DNA from: Clostridium thailandense
GTDB lineage: Bacteria; Bacillota; Clostridia; Clostridiales; Clostridiaceae
Direction of reading: 5' to 3'
NCBI RefSeq assembly: GCF_019207025.1
Contig: NZ_JAEEGC010000018.1
Location: forward strand, 24,266-88,265
DNA: 64,000 nt
In this document: positions 1 to 8,822 of the stretch, one piece after another
Layout of the letters: each line of letters opens with the position of its first letter
How positions within the stretch are numbered: the first letter of the stretch is position 1
Translations under genes and position numbers: made by a program
Notes under the pieces: model-generated
What the model was told of the DNA's origin: nothing
What the model saw: only the letters and a program-made list of their open reading frames with translations
Database searches by the model: none

Positions 1-2
1 CA

Positions 3-242
3 TCAAAGCCTTATATCGGGGGTATTGGCACTATTGCATCTATTTCGCATGGTTATGAAAAAGATCCCTGTGTACAAAAAATTTTAATAATCAATAAAAG
101 AATATCGAAAGATAACATTGATATTAATAATAATGAACTATTTTCAATTTTAAAGATTCAATGCAACGCTAATGTTATTAAAGTAGATAAAGATGAAGAT
201 AAGAAAGTATATGACTTAATTAAAAAATTACCAAAATACTAA
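3..242 (+). CDS. C-terminal 79 residues of an unidentified protein (cut by window edge)
   Basis: An open frame runs from the left edge to a TAA at 240-242. It begins with KPYIGGIGTIASISHG and ends with a lysine-rich alpha/beta-looking tail. I do not recognise the family. The coding character is good: no internal stop, and the codon use is typical of the window. A purine-rich site with a 9-codon open frame (ATG at 270) follows but looks like debris. The next recognisable element is a broken [2Fe-2S] BFD protein, so a redox role is possible but only a guess. Confidence 0.5.
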   Translation, partial: SKPYIGGIGTIASISHGYEKDPCVQKILIINKRISKDNIDINNNELFSILKIQCNANVIKVDKDEDKKVYDLIKKLPKY

Positions 243-353
243 GCTATAGAAAAAGAGGGGGAGGGATAATGGATAGAACGATAGAATATAATGGTTAATT
301 TTTGAACCAATTATTTATATTGGAGGAGATTTTAGGACAATCTTAGAATTTAG

Positions 354-653
354 TATAATTACATTGCTAAGTCCTATGAAGAAGTACAGGCTATTACTAA
401 AGTGGGTACTGGCTGTGGCCATTGTGTAGAAGGCACCAAGCAATTAGTAAATGAATTAATAATAAGAAAAAAAATTGATGAAAACCAAATTGTATGTGGT
501 TGCTTTAAAATTACAGCAGGAGATATAGTGACTGCTGTTAAAAATGGTGCTAAGTCTTTTGAAGAGGTTCAAGCTGTTACTAAAGTGGGTACTGGCTGTG
601 GTCATTGTGTAGAAGGTAATAAGGCGTTGGTTGATTACTTATTGAAAAAATAA
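354..653 (+). pseudogene. Broken tandem BFD-like [2Fe-2S]-binding protein
   Basis: The frame encodes one complete BFD-type (bacterioferritin-associated ferredoxin, Fer2_BFD) domain. It has the CGCF pair near residue 33 of the GTG-start reading and the GTGCGHC pair near residue 63. Before it lies the C-terminal third of a second, nearly identical copy (AKSYEEVQAITKVGTGCGHC). The frame is closed by TAG at 351-353, so the first copy has lost its N-terminal half, including its CGC motif. The only possible start is GTG at 402, without a ribosome binding site. A good Shine-Dalgarno sequence (GGAGGAG, about 321) survives upstream but now serves nothing in frame. This looks like a duplication followed by a 5' deletion. 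Confidence 0.7.
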
Positions 654-774
654 TATTTTGGATAAAACACATAATTTTTAGCTGTTAGCAAGCTCACTTC
701 CTTCGCAAGTATCCTAGCAGGTTGTGCATAAATACTTGCTACTTCTATTTATTACCATAAAATTAAAGAATGTA

Positions 775-803
775 TTGACTTATACATTTTAATGATGTAC
801 AAT
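775..803 (+). promoter_or_regulatory. Sigma-A promoter of the MarR-amidohydrolase locus
   Basis: TTGACT at 775-780 and TACAAT at 798-803 are separated by exactly 17 bases. This is a near-consensus vegetative promoter, placed 40 bases before the marR start codon. Confidence 0.85.
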
Positions 804-809
804 CACTAG

Positions 810-826
810 TGTTTAGTAACTAAACA
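810..826 (+). promoter_or_regulatory. MarR operator 1 (17-bp perfect palindrome)
   Basis: TGTTTAGTAACTAAACA is a perfect inverted repeat with a central A. It lies just behind the -10 box and before the ribosome binding site of the MarR gene. The same 17 bases recur at 1311-1327 before the next gene. Position and symmetry indicate autorepression. Confidence 0.85.
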
Positions 827-842
827 TAGGAGGTAAAAAACT

Positions 843-1295
843 ATGTCCAATAGTTTAAGTACAGAAATTATGATACATAAGTTTGAAAAAGTTATGAACA
901 AGTATAATAAATCGGAGAAAAAACCTAAGTATTATGGAACTGATGATTTGTTATATAGAGCTGAAGTTCATACTATTGATGCCATAGGAAAGAACAGGAA
1001 GATAAATGTTACTGACTTAGCTGAATATCTAGGCATTACAAAAGGTGCTGTTTCACAAATGGTAGATAAATTAATAAAAAAGGATATGGTAAACAAGAAG
1101 TTGTTGTCTGATACTGAGAATGAAGTATCTTTAGAATTAACTGAAAAGGGCTCTCTTGTATATAAGGGTCATGAAGAATACCATAAAGAGCACTATGCTG
1201 AAATATCCAAGCGCTTAGAGCATTTGTCAGAAAAAGATGTTGAAACTTTTTTAGATATTTTAAATGTAGTAGAAAACTTCTTAGATAAAAGATAA
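843..1295 (+). CDS. MarR-family winged-helix transcriptional regulator
   Basis: The 150-residue protein has the MarR fold. A winged helix-turn-helix lies at about residues 55-100 (INVTDLAEYLGITKGAVSQM, then a D/R-rich wing), with helical dimerisation segments on both sides. GGAGG lies 8 bases before the ATG. The gene sits between two copies of the palindrome TGTTTAGTAACTAAACA, at 810 and 1311. It therefore probably represses itself and the amidohydrolase behind it. No ligand can be read from the sequence; the partner enzyme family suggests a small aromatic or carboxylic compound. Confidence 0.9.
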   Translation: MSNSLSTEIMIHKFEKVMNKYNKSEKKPKYYGTDDLLYRAEVHTIDAIGKNRKINVTDLAEYLGITKGAVSQMVDKLIKKDMVNKKLLSDTENEVSLELTEKGSLVYKGHEEYHKEHYAEISKRLEHLSEKDVETFLDILNVVENFLDKR

Positions 1296-1309
1296 TTTTT
1301 TTTATCACT

Positions 1310-1328
1310 ATGTTTAGTAACTAAACAT
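1310..1328 (+). promoter_or_regulatory. MarR operator 2 (19-bp palindrome)
   Basis: ATGTTTAGTAACTAAACAT is perfectly symmetric and contains all 17 bases of the operator at 810-826. It lies between the MarR stop codon and the amidohydrolase start, where bound repressor could block read-through or a local promoter. Confidence 0.8.
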
Positions 1329-1363
1329 ATCGCAAATCAAAGCTCGAGAGGTGAAATATATAA

Positions 1364-2374
1364 ATGAATAAAAAATTTAAAATCATTGACATTCAATCAC
1401 ATTTTCTCCCTGAGAAATGGCTTTATGAAGTTTCAAAGCGTAAGGAGTATCCTATGCTTGAAAAAATAGCAGAAGATATGTGGCTTATACATGGTTCAAA
1501 GTATGACAAGTTGCCGTATCATGCTAAAAAAAGTGCCATTGATATTAACAGTAAATTAAAAGAAATGGATGATGCCAGTATAGAAACTACTATACTTACC
1601 TTAAGTCCTCCAGGTCCAGACAGTGTATCTAATGGAAAAGAAGCAGATAGGTTAGCGAAAATCTCTAACGATGGTATTGCAGAAATTGTATCATCTTATC
1701 CAGAACGCTTTCGTGGTGTTGCAAATTTAGGTTTTGGAAATATGGATGAGTCTATAAAAGAACTTAATCGATGTATTGACAAACTAAATTTTGTAGGTTT
1801 GCAAATTTACCCTTATGCAGGAGGAGATAGGGGGATAGATAATCCTTCTTTTAGGCCGATTTTTAAAATACTTGAAGAAAAAGGTATACCACTTATTCTT
1901 CATCCTGGATCACCAATTAATAAGGATTATGGCTCTTACAATATTGGAGCACTAATGGGGTACTGGTTTGATGATGCAATAGCAATGGTGAAACTAATAT
2001 TAAGTGGATTATTTGAAGAATTACCAAACTTAAAAGTAGTATGTCCTCATGCTTGGTCACTGCTTCCTTATTTAATTGACAGAGTAAATACTCAAGCAAG
2101 TAGATTTCCAGAGTTTTTTGCTCGTAATATCAGAAAAACTCCTGGTGAATACTTGAAAAAAGTTTATACAGACTGTAATAATTTTTCTGCAGATACTCTT
2201 AAGTTTGCTATTAATAAAATGGGCGGAGTAGACAAAATGATGTTTGGTAGTGATTCACCCTTTGTAGAAGCAAAGTTTGTTACTAACTTGATTTCAGACC
2301 TGGGATTATCTAGAGAGGAGATTGAAAAGATATTTTATAAAAATGCAAAAGAATTGTTTAAAATTACTGATTGA
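1364..2374 (+). CDS. Amidohydrolase 2 family metal-dependent hydrolase or decarboxylase
   Basis: The 336-residue protein belongs to the amidohydrolase-2 group (ACMSD, gamma-resorcylate decarboxylase and relatives), cytoplasmic TIM-barrel enzymes acting on aromatic carboxylates. Visible elements are the N-terminal metal site, IILHPG-type His (LILHPGSP near residue 180), CPHAW (near 226) and MFGSDSP (near 295) with the catalytic Asp. The N-terminal metal motif reads DIQSHFLP, so the first His of the usual HxH pair is Gln; this occurs in parts of the family but makes metal binding uncertain. The gene follows MarR and its second operator, so expression is probably inducible. The substrate is unknown. 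Confidence 0.8.
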   Translation: MNKKFKIIDIQSHFLPEKWLYEVSKRKEYPMLEKIAEDMWLIHGSKYDKLPYHAKKSAIDINSKLKEMDDASIETTILTLSPPGPDSVSNGKEADRLAKISNDGIAEIVSSYPERFRGVANLGFGNMDESIKELNRCIDKLNFVGLQIYPYAGGDRGIDNPSFRPIFKILEEKGIPLILHPGSPINKDYGSYNIGALMGYWFDDAIAMVKLILSGLFEELPNLKVVCPHAWSLLPYLIDRVNTQASRFPEFFARNIRKTPGEYLKKVYTDCNNFSADTLKFAINKMGGVDKMMFGSDSPFVEAKFVTNLISDLGLSREEIEKIFYKNAKELFKITD

Positions 2375-2467
2375 TTTATATAAGTCCTTGTAATTTAAAT
2401 AGCTACAAATTATATAAAACAATTAACAGTTAAGTTATTCACCCTAATTTTTGGAGGATAGATATAA

Positions 2468-3040
2468 ATGAGAAAAATTGGTTTATATGAAATATCAATA
2501 GTAGTATTCTTTGCATTGCTTCCTATTGTGGGAATCAGTAATGATATTTTTATTTTAAAATCTCGAACTAACATATCTAACTTAATGTTCAAATGGTTTG
2601 TATTTTCAGGAGTTGGATTACGGTTATTATCTGCAGGTTTAAAGCAAGCAGCTAATCCATCATTTACAGCAAAGGAAATATTTAAGGTAAATGATGAGAA
2701 AAGTTTTCCTATAGTTAGAGAAATTGGGTTTGCAAATATAAGTTTTGGACTCCTTGGAGTATTATCATTTTGCTTCCCAGGGTTTCGTTTGGCGGCAGCT
2801 ATATCAGGTGGTCTGTACTTTGGACTTGCAGGTTGTCTGCATCTTTTTAGTAAAAAGAGAAGTAAAGATGAATTTTCTAAGCTTGGTATGCCTGAACTTA
2901 CTGCAATTATGTGTGCAATAGATAATGTGATTTTTAATGCTTATTTGCCAGATACAGTTTTTTTCCATAGAAAGGGAAGCGGTAACACAATAATAGCTAG
3001 AGAAGAGTATTGTACTTTTGTATGCGAGAATAGAGGATAG
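2468..3040 (+). CDS. Small polytopic membrane protein (DUF6790-like)
   Basis: The 190-residue protein has hydrophobic stretches at about residues 5-30, 40-58, 88-110 and 112-128. The segment REIGFANISFGLLGVLSF resembles the conserved core of DUF6790-type membrane proteins. GGAGG stands 9 bases before the ATG. The last 45 residues are polar and cysteine-containing, and lack the final membrane helix I would expect. The C-terminus may therefore have been changed by a frameshift after about residue 150. It is probably co-transcribed with the amidohydrolase, 93 bases upstream. The function is unknown. Confidence 0.6.
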   Translation: MRKIGLYEISIVVFFALLPIVGISNDIFILKSRTNISNLMFKWFVFSGVGLRLLSAGLKQAANPSFTAKEIFKVNDEKSFPIVREIGFANISFGLLGVLSFCFPGFRLAAAISGGLYFGLAGCLHLFSKKRSKDEFSKLGMPELTAIMCAIDNVIFNAYLPDTVFFHRKGSGNTIIAREEYCTFVCENRG

Positions 3041-3078
3041 TTGTTTTAAAGTGAAAATAGCTTTTGATAGGAAAGGCA

Positions 3079-3106
3079 AAAAGTGTGGTAAAATTGCCGC
3101 ACTTTT
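3079..3106 (+). terminator. Terminator after the membrane-protein gene
   Basis: AAAAGTGTGG (3079-3088) pairs with CCGCACTTTT (3097-3106), with one G-T pair and an 8-base loop. The 3' arm supplies the T-run. Confidence 0.7.
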
Positions 3107-3191
3107 ACTTCACTCTTAAACCTTCAGGAAACATTGTAGCAAGCTCAGACAGTAAGCATGTCCTTGCATTGATTCAATATATAAAATTATA

Positions 3192-3246
3192 AACACCATT
3201 GAAAGCATTGATTTAGGGTGCCTTTAATGGCGTTATTATTTTTTGA
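3192..3246 (+). terminator. Second hairpin with T-run, related to the one at 50459
   Basis: The arm at 3192-3207 pairs with 3219-3234 and is followed by ATTATTTTTTG. The left arm and loop are nearly identical to the terminator at 50459-50499, so a terminator module has been duplicated. The rest of 3110-3540 shows no gene. Confidence 0.55.
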
Positions 3247-3543
3247 AGAAAATAGGAATGGTAATTATTTAAGGAATAGAGGGTGAAAATCAGTAGAGAA
3301 TAATGCTGGAATATTAGAATGTATACGGAGTATGTGTTAAGATAAAGCATTTTATAGAAGTGAATCTTTTAGCAGAAATAATGTAAATATACTATGTTTA
3401 CATTATAAGAATAAGATATAATATGGTTATAAAAAATTTTTTTGACATTATGTTTCTATGGCTTAAACAAAGTGTTAAAAGGTATACATAAGTTAAATTA
3501 CTATGGAAAAAAGGTGAATATATAAAATGAGGGAGTGTATTAT

Positions 3544-3804
3544 ATGAAATGGGAAGAAGCAAGAAATATATAAATAAATAAATGGATATTATTTGAGGCT
3601 ACTGAGGCATATTCAAAAGAGGGAAAAAGAATTGTTGAAGAGCTTTCAGTTATAAATGTTTATGAAGAAGGTAAAGAAGCACTTAAAGAGTATGCAGAAA
3701 AATATAAGAAGGATAAAAGTAGAGAAATGTACGTATATCATACAAAACATGAGAAATTATTTATAGAAGAAAGAACATGGATTGGAGTGCGAAAGAATGG
3801 TTAA
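3544..3804 (+). pseudogene. Conserved clostridial hypothetical gene interrupted by an in-frame stop
   Basis: From ATG 3544 the frame reads MKWEEARNI and then TAA (3571-3573). It continues in the same frame for 76 more codons to TAA 3802-3804 (KWILFEATEAYSKEGKRIVE onward, ending RTWIGVRKNG). The reading is protein-like throughout and resembles a small Firmicute family of about 85 residues with a conserved W-V-L-F-E-A start. The family function is not known to me. The stop could be a genuine nonsense mutation or a sequencing error. No other start restores the first ten codons. Confidence 0.55.
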
Positions 3805-3859
3805 ACTTCAATTAAACAAACTCTTCTCTGATCTTAGCAGCTCTATGGGCTTTTACTAA

Positions 3860-4564
3860 TTGTACCCTTTAACTTCCAGACCAGAAGATTTACTACTTCA
3901 GCAAGAATTAGATCATATTATAAATGACTTTTGTGCAGATGTACAAGTAAGAGGAGAATATCCTTATTATATATTCAATTATTTTAAAAAGAATAATATT
4001 GAGATTACTTTTGGACAAGAGGATGAAAATATTCTAAAAGAAGGCTGCGTTGATTTTTATTCATTCTCATATTATATGAGCAATTGTGTAACTACAGAAG
4101 AAGGTCATGAGACTACCATGGGAAATTTGCTGGGTGGAGTGAAAAATCCATATTTACATGTGAGCGAATGGGGCTGGCAGATTGATCCAAAGGGACTTCG
4201 ATATACATTAAATAAGCTTTATGATAGATATAGAATTCCTTTATTTGTTGTAGAAAATGGATTAGGTGCTGTTGATGATATAGACGATAATGGAGATATT
4301 CATGATAATTATCGAATTAGCTATTTAAAAAGTCATATTATAGAAATGAATAAAGCTATAGAAGATAATGTAGAATTAATTGGATACACCCTTTGGTCTG
4401 CTATTGATTTGGTTAGCTCTGGTACAGGGGAAATGAAGAAAAGATATGGATTAGTATATGTTGATAAAGATGATAATGGAAATGGTACACTGAAAAGAAT
4501 AAAGAAAAAATCATTTTATTGGTATAAAAAAGTCATTGAAAGTAATGGGAAAGATTTAGAATAA
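3860..4564 (+). pseudogene. C-terminal half of a GH1 6-phospho-beta-glucosidase
   Basis: The frame covers the second half of a glycoside hydrolase family 1 enzyme. It contains DVQVRGEYP, then DFYSFSYYMS, the nucleophile region LFVVENGLG (Glu near residue 131), and the C-terminal IGYTLWSAIDLVSSGTGEMK region with a KRYG motif. Family members are about 470 residues. Here roughly 230 N-terminal residues, including the acid/base Asn-Glu motif, are missing. The only possible start is a TTG without a ribosome binding site. It is therefore a 5'-deleted remnant, followed by a strong terminator. Confidence 0.85.
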
Positions 4565-4580
4565 ATGAATTGAAGGTATT

Positions 4581-4619
4581 GGGACTGCCCTAAAACTAGC
4601 CTAGTTTTAGGGCAGTCCC
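4581..4619 (+). terminator. Strong terminator after the GH1 remnant
   Basis: A 19-base arm (4581-4599) is perfectly complementary to 4601-4619, followed by TTTTGT. It belongs to the lost beta-glucosidase operon. Confidence 0.85.
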
Positions 4620-4879
4620 TTTTGTACTTATAAATATTATGATGTTGATTTAGCAAGTAAAATATCCTAAAATGTTTGAATTGAGCAAAAATTTTCTTGA
4701 TTTAATGTAATTGCTGTTGATAACACGGTCATACCTGAGATATAATTAAAAACATATATTTATATTGTATTTAATTTCTATGAGAAGGGACATTTCTTTA
4801 GTTATTACATGAAACTCTATTATTAAAGTTAGTATTAGTAATTTTAAAACAATATATTGCTTTTAAGGGGGAGAATATT

Positions 4880-6946
4880 GTGAGAAAAATAAGTACTAAG
4901 ATTGTTCTAGCTATTTCAGTAAGTTGCATTTTATTGTCAGTTTTGGTAGGTGTGGTTAGTATTCTTGAAAGCAGAATTGTAATTTCTTCTGAAGCAAAGG
5001 ATAAACTATCATATCTCACCAAAAGCAATTCAGATGTTGAAAATCTCCAATTAAGAACTACTCAAAATTCTGTTGATGGACTTGCCAGTGTCGTATCATC
5101 TAAAGTGGATATTACAAAGCTTTCAGATTCAAATTACCTAAAAGAATTTAATGAATCGCTAAAACCAATAGTAAAAAGTTTTTTAAGTGAAAATAAAGGA
5201 GCAGTTGATGAATATGTGACATTTGATGCAAATTTTCCAGGTGAGTTATATTATAGTACTTTTCTTTTAAATGATGGCAAATATGAAGAGCCTCCTGCAA
5301 TACCTAAGGAACAATTTAAAGAAGATGATCCAAGTATGGCTTGGTATTTTGATCCAATAAAATCAAAACAGGGAGTATGGTCTGACCCTTATGAAGATAA
5401 AACGTTAAAGCTTAATTTAATTACATACTCAAAACCTGTTATAGTTAATGGAAAATTTATAGCTATAGTCGGCACAGATATAAAGATTGATGACTTTAAA
5501 AAAAATATTTTAGAAACAAAGCTGTACAATTCAGGATATGAGTTTTTATTAAATAATAAACTTGATTTTTTAGTTCATTCTAAATATACTATGAAAGATA
5601 ATTTTAAAGCTATAGAAAATGGCAGATTTGCAGAAATTGCCAAGGATATGGCTTCAAAAAATAATGGAACTTATGAAGTTAATATTGATAATAAAGATAT
5701 GATTATCAGCTATTCAAAATTAATCAATGGAAGTATACTGGTAAATGCTGTTCCAAAAACAGAAATTTTCAACTCACTAAGTAGAAGTTTATGGATTATT
5801 ATAGGGGTAATAGCTGTAGGCGTACTTATTGCTGTTATAGTTGCCTGGTATTTAGGTAAAAGAATATCAAAACCAATTAATGAAATTGTTGAATTAGTTA
5901 ATAGAACCTCCAAGTTGAATTTAGTATATGATAAAAAGTTTGAATATTTATTAAATCTAAAAGATGAAGTTGGGGATATGGCAAGAGCTACGGCTAATAT
6001 GAGAAAGGAATTAAGAGGAATTGCTTCTGAGCTAGAAGAAACTTCTTCTGACACTCTTAATATTTCAAAAGAAGTGATTCAGATTACTGAAGAAGTATCC
6101 ACAAATATTGTAGAGATAACAAAAACTGTATCTGAAGTTGCAGAAGGAGCATCATTACAAGCAGCTCAAGCTGGTGAGGGGGCAGAACAGCTTTCATCAT
6201 TATCAAATGAAATAGATACAATTGTTGGTAATTCAGATAATATAAAACACTATGTTGAAATCGTTGCGGATGTTAACGATAAAGGAAATAAATCCTTAAA
6301 AACATTACAAGAGAAATTTAATACTAATGTTGAGATATCTAATACAGTAACTAAAAATGCTGATTTATTAGCTGAAAAATCAATTTCTGTAAGCCAAATT
6401 ATTGAAACAATAAAAAATATTGCAGAACAAACCAACTTGCTTGCCCTTAATGCTGCAATTGAGGCAGCTAGAGCTGGTGAATCTGGAAAAGGTTTTGCCG
6501 TTGTTTCTGATGAAGTGAGAAAATTAGCAGAAGAAACTTCACAAGCAACGGAAGAAATATCTAATATAATTAATGAAATAAAAGAGGATATAAATATAAC
6601 AAAAAACAATGTAGATTTAGTTCAAAATATAGTTTCTGAAGCTAATGATAAATTAATAGAAACAGAAAAATCTTTTGATACAATTTCTAGTGCAGTAAAT
6701 AAAAACATTACTCAAACAAATTTATTAGCTAATAATATAAAAAATATAGGAAATAATAAAAATAAGGTGGTCGAAGCTATTCAAAACATGTCCTCAGTAG
6801 CTGAGGAATCTGCAGCTTCAACGGAGGAAATGTCAGCTTCAATGGATATACAAGCTGGAAGAATAATTGATATTGTTGAGGCTGCTAAGAAATCAGAGGA
6901 AATATCAGAAAAGTTGATGAAAATAGTGGGGAAATTTAAATATTGA
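4880..6946 (+). CDS. Methyl-accepting chemotaxis protein with dCache-type sensor
   Basis: The 688-residue transmembrane receptor has TM1 at residues 7-29 and an extracellular Cache-type region at about 35-295. The latter contains the [17 protein letters not shown] and TYSKPV segments typical of dCache_1 small-ligand sensors. TM2 lies at 303-325, a HAMP segment at 326-380 and a long coiled-coil signalling domain at 400-688. The CheW/CheA hairpin tip [18 protein letters not shown] lies near residue 516. The GTG start follows AAGGGGGAG. It should report an amino-acid- or carboxylate-like ligand to the chemotaxis kinase. No che genes lie nearby. Confidence 0.93.
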   Translation: MRKISTKIVLAISVSCILLSVLVGVVSILESRIVISSEAKDKLSYLTKSNSDVENLQLRTTQNSVDGLASVVSSKVDITKLSDSNYLKEFNESLKPIVKSFLSENKGAVDEYVTFDANFPGELYYSTFLLNDGKYEEPPAIPKEQFKEDDPSMAWYFDPIKSKQGVWSDPYEDKTLKLNLITYSKPVIVNGKFIAIVGTDIKIDDFKKNILETKLYNSGYEFLLNNKLDFLVHSKYTMKDNFKAIENGRFAEIAKDMASKNNGTYEVNIDNKDMIISYSKLINGSILVNAVPKTEIFNSLSRSLWIIIGVIAVGVLIAVIVAWYLGKRISKPINEIVELVNRTSKLNLVYDKKFEYLLNLKDEVGDMARATANMRKELRGIASELEETSSDTLNISKEVIQITEEVSTNIVEITKTVSEVAEGASLQAAQAGEGAEQLSSLSNEIDTIVGNSDNIKHYVEIVADVNDKGNKSLKTLQEKFNTNVEISNTVTKNADLLAEKSISVSQIIETIKNIAEQTNLLALNAAIEAARAGESGKGFAVVSDEVRKLAEETSQATEEISNIINEIKEDINITKNNVDLVQNIVSEANDKLIETEKSFDTISSAVNKNITQTNLLANNIKNIGNNKNKVVEAIQNMSSVAEESAASTEEMSASMDIQAGRIIDIVEAAKKSEEISEKLMKIVGKFKY

Positions 6947-6952
6947 TATAAT

Positions 6953-6972
6953 AAGGGTGACCTGTCACCCTT
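6953..6972. terminator. Short symmetric terminator between convergent genes
   Basis: AAGGGTGAC (6953-6961) pairs with GTCACCCTT (6964-6972). It sits in the 32-bp gap between the chemoreceptor and the convergent CWB2 gene. T-runs are poor on both sides, so efficiency is uncertain. Confidence 0.45.
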
Positions 6973-6978
6973 GCTAAT

Positions 6979-8544
6979 CTATATAGTATATTTTTTAGCA
7001 TTCGCTATTCTATCTCGAAGTTTTTTCATTTCTCCCTCTTGATTTCTAATATTCCTTACACAGCTGTTAAAAGTACTAGCTGCCTTGGTCATTTGATCAA
7101 TATATGGTTTGGCATTCTGCTCATAAAACCCAAATTTCGGTCTAGATAGTCTTTGAAGCTGAGATGCTGCCAGCCAATAATCATTATAGGCTTGTTTTGC
7201 AGTATTAAATACATTAGCATCTACTTTTGAGATATTATAAAACTCTTGTTTTACTAGCGCAGTACTATCTGGACACTCTAACGCTAAAGCTTTTGAGCCT
7301 AAAACAGATAGATCTCCATTGTAATCTGACCAAAAGTAACCATCTATATGTGATGCATAGAAAAATGCGTCTCCTGCCGCATAGTTTGAATCAGCATCAT
7401 TTATATTTAAAAAGCTTTGTGCTTTATTAATCTTTTCAGAAATTCTATCTAACCCTGTGTATATATTTTGAAGATCTGAAAGATATTCATCACTATATGT
7501 CAATAGAGAGTCTACATAATAACTTTCAGCTTCCGTCAGCTTAAAATACCCTTTTAGCTGATATTCTATTGGAAAATCTATAGAAGCAATCCCACCTAAT
7601 AAAAATATATTTGAGAAATTTTTGCTGTCTATTAACTCTATTTGTTTAGAAGCATCTTGTCCATTTGTAAGAAGTATTGGTGCATTAAGTTTAGCAGCTA
7701 AAGCGCTGCCAGATAAAGCGTCAGGGAAATTTTCTCCATTTGCAAATATGGATGTATCTACATTTAAGTTGAAATATTTAAATACTTCTAAAGAAGTTTC
7801 GTATCTATCTATACCTGAAAGTCTAATTATATTATCATCCTTTAGATCAGGCAGCAAACTTTTTATTTGACCAATCACCTGAGTGTCAATTGAACCAGTA
7901 CCTCCAATTATATACACATTTTCTGGTACAATTGTTGAAATCATACTCTTAACTTCTTCAGGCAAATTTGACTTATGACTAATAAATATAGGATATCCCT
8001 TTGATGCTGCTATGCTGGAAATACTTAAAGCATCTGCAAAACCATCATATCCATTAACTATAACTACCGGAGTGCCTTTGCTAACATTCATTTTATTGAT
8101 AATAGATTTATTTGTGCCAACTCTATCAATGCCACCTAGTCTCTCAATATTATTAAAGCCTTCATTTTTCATATGTTTTATAAAGTCATCACTTACTGAA
8201 CCACTTCCCCCTAGAACAAACAATGTTCCGTTAGTATCTAAATGACTTATAATATAGTGTATCACTTCATCATCTTGACCTAGTGAGTTACTTAATAGTA
8301 GTATAGGTGCATTATACTTTTTTGAAAGTATGCTGCCTGTAAGTGCATCAGGAAAATCTGTTCCATTAGCAACAATAATATTCTTCATCATTTCATTGCT
8401 GTAACTTTTTGCTATCGCTAGAGAAGTCTTATATCTATCTTCTCCATATAACCTAGTTACATTATAGCCACTATTAGCTTTTACAATAGGAGACATACTT
8501 AAAATAATACCAGAAGTCACAACTAATCTTAATACCTTATTCAA
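6979..8544 (-). CDS. Secreted cell-wall-binding repeat 2 (CWB2) protein with a novel C-terminal domain
   Basis: The 521-residue surface protein starts with a signal peptide (residues 1-23, cleavage near VKA-NS). Three CWB2 modules follow at about 26-125, 128-225 and 232-330. Each has the RLxGxDRYxTS opening, the (A/V)NGxxFPDALSGS core and an (I/L)LGGxGS end. CWB2 triplets anchor clostridial proteins to anionic wall polymer. Residues 335-521 form a helical, charged domain rich in Tyr, Ser and Asp that I do not recognise. The start is TTG, 11 bases after GGAG. The gene diverges from the CWB2 protein at 8823, with a 278-bp shared control region. Confidence 0.88.
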   Translation of the reverse strand: MNKVLRLVVTSGIILSMSPIVKANSGYNVTRLYGEDRYKTSLAIAKSYSNEMMKNIIVANGTDFPDALTGSILSKKYNAPILLLSNSLGQDDEVIHYIISHLDTNGTLFVLGGSGSVSDDFIKHMKNEGFNNIERLGGIDRVGTNKSIINKMNVSKGTPVVIVNGYDGFADALSISSIAASKGYPIFISHKSNLPEEVKSMISTIVPENVYIIGGTGSIDTQVIGQIKSLLPDLKDDNIIRLSGIDRYETSLEVFKYFNLNVDTSIFANGENFPDALSGSALAAKLNAPILLTNGQDASKQIELIDSKNFSNIFLLGGIASIDFPIEYQLKGYFKLTEAESYYVDSLLTYSDEYLSDLQNIYTGLDRISEKINKAQSFLNINDADSNYAAGDAFFYASHIDGYFWSDYNGDLSVLGSKALALECPDSTALVKQEFYNISKVDANVFNTAKQAYNDYWLAASQLQRLSRPKFGFYEQNAKPYIDQMTKAASTFNSCVRNIRNQEGEMKKLRDRIANAKKYTI

Positions 8545-8822
8545 ATGAAATACAACTCCTTTATAATTTATCTACTGTAGTAAATTAATACATCTTACCT
8601 AATAAGAAATTAAATATTTGATTCATACTAAAACAATACCATGAGAATAAAGAATATTACATGATGAACCTCTGGAATGTTTGTCATATAAATCTATAAG
8701 AGTTAATTCATTTTATTTTTTGTTTAAATGTTTGCTGACATGAATTTATTTCCTGTATTCACTTACTATTAAAAAAGTTAAGATAAAAGTAGCTATTTAA
8801 AATTGAATTTTGGAGGAAAAAC

